Positions 5,177 through 10,276 of a DNA stretch of 10,276 nt are shown piece by piece. How positions within the stretch are numbered: position 1 is the first letter of the stretch; every line of letters starts with the position of its first letter. A program made the position numbers and the translations under genes. The notes below the pieces were generated by a model that searched no databases, was not told the DNA's origin, and was given only the letters and a program-made list of their open reading frames with translations. Origin of the DNA: Anaerolineaceae bacterium UBA5365 (lineage in GTDB: Bacteria; Chloroflexota; Anaerolineae; Anaerolineales; Anaerolineaceae); the NCBI GenBank assembly GCA_002407905.1, contig DHPL01000015.1:1574-11849 (forward strand), written 5' to 3'.

Positions 5177-5863
5177 ATGCAAGCTGTGATCAAATTTCTG
5201 GCCAGCCTGGAAGTGCCCATTTATTTGATTCTGGGCGTTGTGGCCGTCATCTACCTCCGCCGGCTGACGATCGCCCTGGACGAGCGCCGCAGCGCTGTAT
5301 TCGGTTTGGAACGCGAGGCCGCACAGCGCCGGGTGACCGCCGCCGTGACCGTTTTGATCCTTGTAGGGCTGCTTACGGTGGGCGAATTCAGTGTGGCAAC
5401 ATTTTTAGCCCCGGAAATCGAGGAGCAGGCTATCTACGCCACCCCTACCGTTACACCAGTGCCGGAAACCGCTACTCCCGGACCGGTACCTACGGATGCC
5501 ACACCAACCTTCACACCCTATCCGCAGGCGGTGATAACCGATGTGCCCAGCGATTGCCAGGCCGGGATACTGGAGATCACGAACCCTGAGCATCGCTCGG
5601 AGGTGAGCGGCGTGGTGACAATCGAGGGCTCAGCGAACACGCCCAATTTTGGCTCCTATAAGTATGAGTATTCCACCTGGGAGCACAAAACATGGCAGAC
5701 CATCGCGGCAGGCGGGGAGGTTCGGGTGAACCAAAACCTGGGCAACTGGTATACCAGCGCTCTGGTACCCGGGGATTATTTGCTCAGATTGATCGCTTTG
5801 GATAATAATGGAAATGAATCCGGCAGCTGTGTTGTGGCTGTGCGGGTGAAAGGCGGCGGGTAA
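5177..5863 (+). CDS. Two-TM membrane protein with Thr/Pro-rich linker and external Ig-like domain
   Basis: This 228-residue protein has no named function. Hydrophobic helices lie near 8-28 and 54-76, with a charged cytoplasmic-type loop between them (RRLTIALDERRSA... EREAAQRR). After TM2 comes a low-complexity Thr/Pro linker (about 88-118), then one beta-sandwich domain of Ig/FN3-like style (about 127-225). That domain has the pattern NPEHRSEVSGVVTIEGSA, NFGSYKYEYS, GDYLLRLIALDNNGN. Cys127 and Cys218 bracket the domain and could form a disulfide outside the cell. Similar linker-plus-domain modules are common on surface proteins of Anaerolineae, where they often accompany larger enzymes; here the domain stands alone. 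It follows the phosphorylase stop by 9 nt and abuts the acetyltransferase start, so it is co-transcribed. A role in binding envelope polymers or proteins is only a guess. Confidence 0.8.
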   Translation: MQAVIKFLASLEVPIYLILGVVAVIYLRRLTIALDERRSAVFGLEREAAQRRVTAAVTVLILVGLLTVGEFSVATFLAPEIEEQAIYATPTVTPVPETATPGPVPTDATPTFTPYPQAVITDVPSDCQAGILEITNPEHRSEVSGVVTIEGSANTPNFGSYKYEYSTWEHKTWQTIAAGGEVRVNQNLGNWYTSALVPGDYLLRLIALDNNGNESGSCVVAVRVKGGG

Positions 5864-6406
5864 ATGGCGAAATTGCAGATCCGAAGGCTGGCTCCGAGGG
5901 ACGTGGAGCAATTGGTGCGCATGGACCATAGCGTACAAACCGCCTTTGGCTACAAGATGGAGTGCCAGCGCGGTGCCAGCGGCACTGCCCACTCCATGAC
6001 CCGCATGCGACTGCCCCGGGAATTGAACGTGCCCTATCCGCGGGATGACGCCTCGCTGGCAAAATCCTGGAGCCGGGCGGACCAGATTTTGGTGGGCAGC
6101 CTGGATGAGACCGTGATGGCTTATGTTTGCATCGATGCCCAGCGTATGCCCCCAACAGCCTGCATCAGCGATTTTTGCGTGGACCCCTACGCCCGGCGCA
6201 AGGGAATCGGCTCCGTGATGCTGCGGGCCGCGGAGGATTGGGCGCGCGGCAAGAAAGTACGCCAGGTGCTCCTTGAAGTTGGGGTGAAAAACGACCCCGC
6301 CATCCGGATGGCGCTCAAAAATGGCTATGAAAACTGCGGTTACATCGAGGATTACTTCCCCAATCGGGAAACCGCAATCTTTTTTAGAAAGTTGATCGAT
6401 CTGTGA
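5864..6406 (+). CDS. GNAT-family N-acetyltransferase
   Basis: This 180-residue cytoplasmic protein should transfer an acetyl group from acetyl-CoA to an amine; the acceptor is unknown. The N-terminal strand and helix LQIRRLAPRDVEQLVRMD are typical GNAT. The acetyl-CoA-binding motif A spans about 103-126, DFCVDPYARRKGIGSVMLRAAE, where R111-R-K-G-I-G116 is the pyrophosphate-binding loop. The later LLEVGVKNDPAIRMALKNGYENCGY matches motif B, with the family's usual xNGYExxGY ending. The region 30-75 between the first helix and the central strands is rather long and polar, and may shape the acceptor site. Its ATG follows the upstream stop directly (TAAATG), with the G-rich AAAGGCGG before it as ribosome-binding site. 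Its end overlaps the next start by 4 nt (GTGA). Both junctions imply translational coupling. Confidence 0.9.
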   Translation: MAKLQIRRLAPRDVEQLVRMDHSVQTAFGYKMECQRGASGTAHSMTRMRLPRELNVPYPRDDASLAKSWSRADQILVGSLDETVMAYVCIDAQRMPPTACISDFCVDPYARRKGIGSVMLRAAEDWARGKKVRQVLLEVGVKNDPAIRMALKNGYENCGYIEDYFPNRETAIFFRKLIDL

Positions 6407-8349
6407 ACTTTGCTCCAGCTGCTGTGCTTTTGAATATTTCCAGCATCCTGGAAACCATTGCCCAAATAGTGACCGCGGGCGTGGCCATTGTTGCGATGGC
6501 GCTTTTGATGTACGCCCTGGGTTTCAGCTACCGCGACCGGCTGGTGCAAGCTTTTGGAATCATCTTACTTACAGTGACGGTGATCTATACCAGTGAGGCA
6601 CTGGCAAACGTAAGTACGGACGCGCCGATCATCCGGCTCTTCCTGCAGCTCAAGTGGGCGGCATTGGTGCTGCTGCCGGCAGCTTACCTGCACTTCTCCG
6701 ATCAGCTGCTAACGATGACCGGGCGGCCCAGCCGCGGCCGGCGCAGCCGGGTTGTTCTGCTGGTGTATGCCGTCTCGCTGGTGGGAATCCTGCTAATTCC
6801 CTTTGGCCTGACGGTTGGGCGCCTGGCGGCTACCACATCCCCGGTACCCTACCTGGAACGCACCATTTTCACCTTTCTCTTCGGCATGTTCTACATTGTA
6901 GTGATGCTGACCGCAAGCGTGAATTTAGGACGAGCCATCCTCCGCAGCAGAACCGATACTGCCCGCAGGCGGTTGATGTACCTGTTTGCCGGGGCAAGCA
7001 CGCCGGCCATCACCAGTGTTGTCTTCTTATTCCACGGCAATAATTTCTTTGCTCAGCACCCGGACCTGTTTTTCATCGCCACGACGATCGCGGGCCTGAT
7101 CACAGGCGTGTTCCTGGTAGTGATGGCCTATGTGGTCTCATTCTTTGGAATGACCTGGACGGACAGGGCGATCAAAAGCCGGCTCTTCCGCTGGCTCCTG
7201 CGGGGGCCGATGGTGGCAGCGATCACGCTGGGCCTGGTAACGGTGATCCGGCGTTATGGGCAAACGCTGGGCAACCCTTATATCGCACTCGTACCGATCG
7301 CAATGGTAGCCACAATCCTGATCCTGGAATACGGCATCACGCTTTTGGCGCCGAGACTGGAGAAACCGCTCTTTTTTGGGGCGGACCGGGAAGACCTGGA
7401 CAAGATCCGCGGCCTGGAAGAACGGATGCTGACCCATAACGACCTCAACCAGCTGCTGGAGACGATCGCGGCATCGATCTGCGACCGCCTGCAGGTGGAA
7501 GGCGCCTTCATCGCCGTGCTGAAGGGCAGCCGGGTGGATTACATCGTACTGACGGGCAAGAAGCAGATTCTGCCGGCCAGCGGAGACCTGGGCATGCTGC
7601 GCCAGTTGAACGAGAACGCCGAGGATGACGCCTGGTTGGTGCACGACGAAAACCTGTACCTTCTGCCGCTTTGGTTCAAAGCTGAGGACCAACGCCGCCT
7701 GCTGGGCTTTTGCGGCATCCCTCGCGATGCTGAGGCGAGCATTGACGAAAGCGCGCGGCGGGACATTGAATGGCTCCTGGCGCGGGCAGAAATGGCACTG
7801 AAAGACCGCTTCCTGCAGCAGCAGGTTCTGGATTCGATGGCTGTTTTACAAGCCGAAGTGGATTACATCCAGGAATTGCGGGCAAGCAGTTCCTACGACC
7901 AGAAAGAGATCTACCAGGCTAAGGACCCTGAAGTATCCCCGCAGATGACGGAATGGGTGAAGGACGCGCTGACCCATTATTGGGGCGGGCCGAAATTCAC
8001 CAAAAACCCATTACTGGACCTGAAAGTAGTGGAAGAAGCCAGCGATGAGTTGGATGGCAACCGGACCAATGCTCTGCGCGCCGTGCTGAAAAATGCCATC
8101 GAACGCGTCCGGCCGGAAGGCGAACGCAAATTTACCGGCGATTGGCTGCTCTATAACATATTGGACCTCAAGTTCCTGCAAGGCAAGCGGGTGCGGGAAG
8201 TGGCGCACAAATTGGCCGTATCTGAGGCTGACCTTTACCGTAAGCAGCGGGTTGCTCTGGAGAGCGTTGCAGCCAACATTTTGAGGCTGGAAATGGATAG
8301 CGTTTCTCAGGCGAATCATGGCGCTGAGCGTGAGCAAGACCCCGACTAA
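6403..8349 (+). CDS. Multi-TM membrane sensor with GAF-like domain and C-terminal helix-turn-helix
   Basis: This 648-residue inner-membrane protein starts at GTG, overlapping the acetyltransferase stop by 4 nt. Residues 1-315 contain about nine hydrophobic segments (near 20-40, 50-68, 84-104, 118-138, 154-176, 190-210, 222-248, 262-282, 291-315), resembling the multi-helix sensory N-termini of some bacterial histidine kinases. A GAF-like cytoplasmic domain follows (about 335-465, LTHNDLNQLLETIAASICDRL then AFIAVLKGSRVDYIVLTG), then a coiled-coil-like stretch (465-495). The C-terminal part (about 510-630) ends in WLLYNILDLKFLQG then KRVREVAHKLAVSEADLYRKQ, a likely helix-turn-helix near 594-617. 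There is no HisKA, HATPase, GGDEF or phosphatase signature, so it is not a kinase by sequence. It may instead be a membrane-anchored DNA-binding sensor or an adaptor. It is the last gene of the PNP operon and lies 95 nt before ftsK. Family not recognised by name. Confidence 0.75.
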   Translation: MNFAPAAVLLNISSILETIAQIVTAGVAIVAMALLMYALGFSYRDRLVQAFGIILLTVTVIYTSEALANVSTDAPIIRLFLQLKWAALVLLPAAYLHFSDQLLTMTGRPSRGRRSRVVLLVYAVSLVGILLIPFGLTVGRLAATTSPVPYLERTIFTFLFGMFYIVVMLTASVNLGRAILRSRTDTARRRLMYLFAGASTPAITSVVFLFHGNNFFAQHPDLFFIATTIAGLITGVFLVVMAYVVSFFGMTWTDRAIKSRLFRWLLRGPMVAAITLGLVTVIRRYGQTLGNPYIALVPIAMVATILILEYGITLLAPRLEKPLFFGADREDLDKIRGLEERMLTHNDLNQLLETIAASICDRLQVEGAFIAVLKGSRVDYIVLTGKKQILPASGDLGMLRQLNENAEDDAWLVHDENLYLLPLWFKAEDQRRLLGFCGIPRDAEASIDESARRDIEWLLARAEMALKDRFLQQQVLDSMAVLQAEVDYIQELRASSSYDQKEIYQAKDPEVSPQMTEWVKDALTHYWGGPKFTKNPLLDLKVVEEASDELDGNRTNALRAVLKNAIERVRPEGERKFTGDWLLYNILDLKFLQGKRVREVAHKLAVSEADLYRKQRVALESVAANILRLEMDSVSQANHGAEREQDPD

Positions 8350-8432
8350 TCCCTGAAGATTGGCACGAATGGTGCAAGTTAATTGCTGACCGAAAGGCCA
8401 GATTTGAACTGGTTAATATGGATTGAGATGCG

Positions 8433-8437
8433 AAAGG
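8433..8437 (+). promoter_or_regulatory. Ribosome-binding site that favours the upstream ftsK start
   Basis: AAAGG lies seven bases before the ATG at 8445. The alternative in-frame ATG at 8475 has only a GAAGACGAG stretch before it. An in-frame TGA at 8424-8426 rules out any earlier start. No convincing promoter with paired boxes was seen in 8350-8432. Confidence 0.55.
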
Positions 8438-8444
8438 CAAGCCG

Positions 8445-10276
8445 ATGGAACCCGCCGCGACCCGAAGACGAGAAATGAAGATCGACCCCGACCCCAACGC
8501 CGATGAGCTGCAGAGCCTGGCCAGCAAGCTGGCCTGGGACCTGGGCGGTTTAGGGCTGTTGGTTGCGGGGTCGCTGCTTTTCCTGGGCATTTTTGGGTTC
8601 ACGCAGGGTAGTTTGATCGATAGTGTGGTCAGCTTTTTCGCCCGCTGGCTGGGATGGGGTCGCCTTGGCCTGCCGTTTTTACTGATCATCGCCGGATGGG
8701 TGGTGCTTCTAGCGCAAAGCGGGGCAGACCACGGCGTGCGCTTGGGCAAGGTGCTGATCTTTGAACTTGGCGCCTTATTGCTGCTTGGCGCGCTTTCGGC
8801 GCTCAAGGGCGACATGATCGAGGATGTGCAAAACGGTCTGAGCGCTGGCGGCATCGTGGGATGGGGGCTTGCGAGCCCGCTGCGCGGGCTGATCGGCTCC
8901 GGGTTTACCGGTTTAATCTACATCATCGCCGCTCTCGTCTTGCTGGCATTGGGGCTGAACATCAGCCGGCCGCTCGAGCGATGGGCGCGCAGACGCCTGG
9001 GCGAGACCTACCGGAGCTACCCTGTTTTCCCAAGCCCGGAAAGCGCGACCGCCGTACCGAACTTGAGCCCGGCGGCAAGCGCTTCGGCCGCACCCGAAGC
9101 AACGCAGCGGATCAAAGCCAAACCGGCTGTGATCCAGGCCGGTCCGCCGGCGGCACCAGCCACGCAAGCCCGTTTGCCGCTCAACTTTGGTGAGGTACGC
9201 AAGCTGAACCCCTACAAGGACCCCAAACCTGAGGATCCCGTGAAACGCCCGGTAGAGCTGCCCCCGCTCACCCTGCTGACCCAGGAAAAAAACCTCGCGG
9301 AGAACGCCGCCACGATCAACATGAACGCCGGCCTCTTGGAGCAGACCCTGGGCGAATTTGGCATTCCCGCCAAAGTGGTGGGTTACCGGGTAGGGCCAAC
9401 CGTGACCCAATATGCGGTGGAACCGGGGTACATGGATAAGGCCGGCAGCGACGACAAGATGAAAGTGCGCATCAACAAAATCGTCAACCTGAACAAGGAC
9501 CTGGCCCTGGCGCTGAAGGCAGAGCGCCTGCGCATCGTTGCGCCTGTACCAGGCAAATCCTACATCGGCATTGAGGTGCCGAACGCGGTGAATAGCGTGG
9601 TGCGCCTGCGCCCGATTATGGAATCGGAGGCATTCACACGGATCAACTCTCCGTTGGCGGTACCTTTAGGCCGGGATGTGAGCGGCCAACCGCTGGTCTC
9701 GGACCTGGCGAGCATGCCGCACTTGCTCATCGCCGGGGCAACGAACTCGGGCAAATCCATCTGTATTGCCGCCATCACCACCTGCCTGATCATGAACAAC
9801 AGCCCGCAAGACCTCAAGTTGGTGATGATCGACCCAAAAATGGTGGAACTGACCCGCTTTAACGGTCTGCCGCATCTTTTGGGGCAAGTTGAGACGGATG
9901 TTGAACGCATCCAAAGCGTTTTGCGCTGGGCCACGGTGGAGATGGATAACCGTTACAAACTGCTGGAAGGGCAGCGCGCCCGCAACCTGGATTCCTACAA
10001 TACCAAGATGGAGCGCCTGGGCAAACCCAAATTGCCGCGGATCGTGATCCTGATCGATGAATTGGCTGATTTGATGATGAATGCACCCGAGGCGACGGAA
10101 GGCGCTTTGGTGCGCCTGGCCCAAAAAGCGCGGGCTATTGGCATCCATCTGGTGGTGGCCACCCAGCGGCCAAGCACGGATGTGGTGACTGGCGTAATCA
10201 AGGCCAACTTCCCCACCCGCATCGCCTTCATGGTAGCTTCGATGGTCGATTCGCGGGTGATCCTGGATACGAATGG
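8445..10276 (+). CDS. ftsK: FtsK/SpoIIIE-family DNA translocase, 3' truncated by the window end
   Basis: This membrane-anchored, hexameric ATPase pumps chromosomal DNA at the division septum. 610 codons are visible and the frame is open to the window edge. The N-terminal membrane domain has about four helices (near 31-51, 72-92, 102-120, 150-170). A Pro/Ala-rich linker follows (about 192-245), shorter than in E. coli FtsK and closer to SpoIIIE-type lengths. The alpha domain starts near 275 (LLEQTLGEFGIPAKVVGYRVGPTVTQY). In the RecA-like beta domain, Walker A is GATNSGKS (431-438; most relatives have GATGSGKS, but the essential G-x4-GKS is intact). Walker B is IVILIDELADL (533-543, D538-E539), and ATQRPSTDV lies at 572-580. 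The C-terminal gamma (KOPS-reading) domain would be beyond the window. It is preceded by the sensor gene with a 95-nt gap and could be read from the same transcript. Confidence 0.95.
   Translation, partial: MEPAATRRREMKIDPDPNADELQSLASKLAWDLGGLGLLVAGSLLFLGIFGFTQGSLIDSVVSFFARWLGWGRLGLPFLLIIAGWVVLLAQSGADHGVRLGKVLIFELGALLLLGALSALKGDMIEDVQNGLSAGGIVGWGLASPLRGLIGSGFTGLIYIIAALVLLALGLNISRPLERWARRRLGETYRSYPVFPSPESATAVPNLSPAASASAAPEATQRIKAKPAVIQAGPPAAPATQARLPLNFGEVRKLNPYKDPKPEDPVKRPVELPPLTLLTQEKNLAENAATINMNAGLLEQTLGEFGIPAKVVGYRVGPTVTQYAVEPGYMDKAGSDDKMKVRINKIVNLNKDLALALKAERLRIVAPVPGKSYIGIEVPNAVNSVVRLRPIMESEAFTRINSPLAVPLGRDVSGQPLVSDLASMPHLLIAGATNSGKSICIAAITTCLIMNNSPQDLKLVMIDPKMVELTRFNGLPHLLGQVETDVERIQSVLRWATVEMDNRYKLLEGQRARNLDSYNTKMERLGKPKLPRIVILIDELADLMMNAPEATEGALVRLAQKARAIGIHLVVATQRPSTDVVTGVIKANFPTRIAFMVASMVDSRVILDTN

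Noticed and set aside
5438..5530. Thr/Pro codon-rich stretch as a DNA repeat or CRISPR-like array
   Set aside because: It is the low-complexity stalk of the two-TM protein; there is no regular repeat-spacer pattern at the DNA level.
8404..8419. TTGAAC and TAATAT boxes as an ftsK promoter
   Set aside because: The two boxes are only four bases apart, so they cannot serve together; TTGCTG at 8383 is too far from TAATAT.
8168..8854. Minus-strand open frame of 228 codons
   Set aside because: It is antisense to the well-supported 3' end of the sensor gene and the start of ftsK, and its Ser/Pro-rich low-complexity translation is typical of a shadow frame in GC-rich DNA.
8861..9193. Plus-strand open frame of 110 codons
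   Set aside because: It lies out of frame wholly inside ftsK, whose translated frame across this region is continuous and recognisable.

Overview
The window reads as chromosomal DNA from a bacterium, probably a member of the Chloroflexota (Anaerolineae-like). The clues are a Thr/Pro-rich extracytoplasmic linker followed by a single beta-sandwich domain (gene at 5177-5863), a large multi-pass sensor with a C-terminal helix-turn-helix (6403-8349), and a core-gene style common in that group. This taxonomic call is inference from protein style; no rRNA or other marker is present.

Left part (1 to about 4210). The window opens inside a tRNA gene, of which only the T-arm and 3' acceptor strand (1-23) are visible. 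The last 20 bases around this tRNA end (8-27) recur exactly at 3574-3593, and a 14-base piece recurs at 83-96. Between the two long copies sits a compact catabolic-looking module: a Crp/Fnr-type regulator (minus strand), then, divergently, an APC-family amino acid permease and an M20 (M20D-like) amidohydrolase that are translationally coupled. A perfect 16-bp-arm hairpin closes the module. Just past the distal repeat copy lies an orphan small protein with a PD-(D/E)xK nuclease-like core. The tRNA-end duplication, the lower G+C of this part and its accessory gene content suggest an integrated island or the remains of one. No integrase is visible.

Right part (4331 to end). G+C is visibly higher and the genes are tightly packed: a class II purine nucleoside phosphorylase, a two-TM protein with an external Ig-like domain, a GNAT acetyltransferase, and a multi-TM/GAF-like/HTH membrane sensor. 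They are separated by 9 nt, 0 nt and a 4-nt overlap, so they look like one operon driven by an extended -10 promoter upstream of the phosphorylase. After a 95-nt gap comes ftsK/spoIIIE (DNA translocase), which runs off the window end.

How the genes may work together: the left module would import an amino acid or N-acyl/peptide-like compound and hydrolyse an amide bond in it, under control of the adjacent Crp/Fnr protein. The right block is chromosomal housekeeping (purine salvage, chromosome segregation) with an envelope-signalling protein of unknown output. No CRISPR array, rRNA, transposase or phage structural gene is seen.
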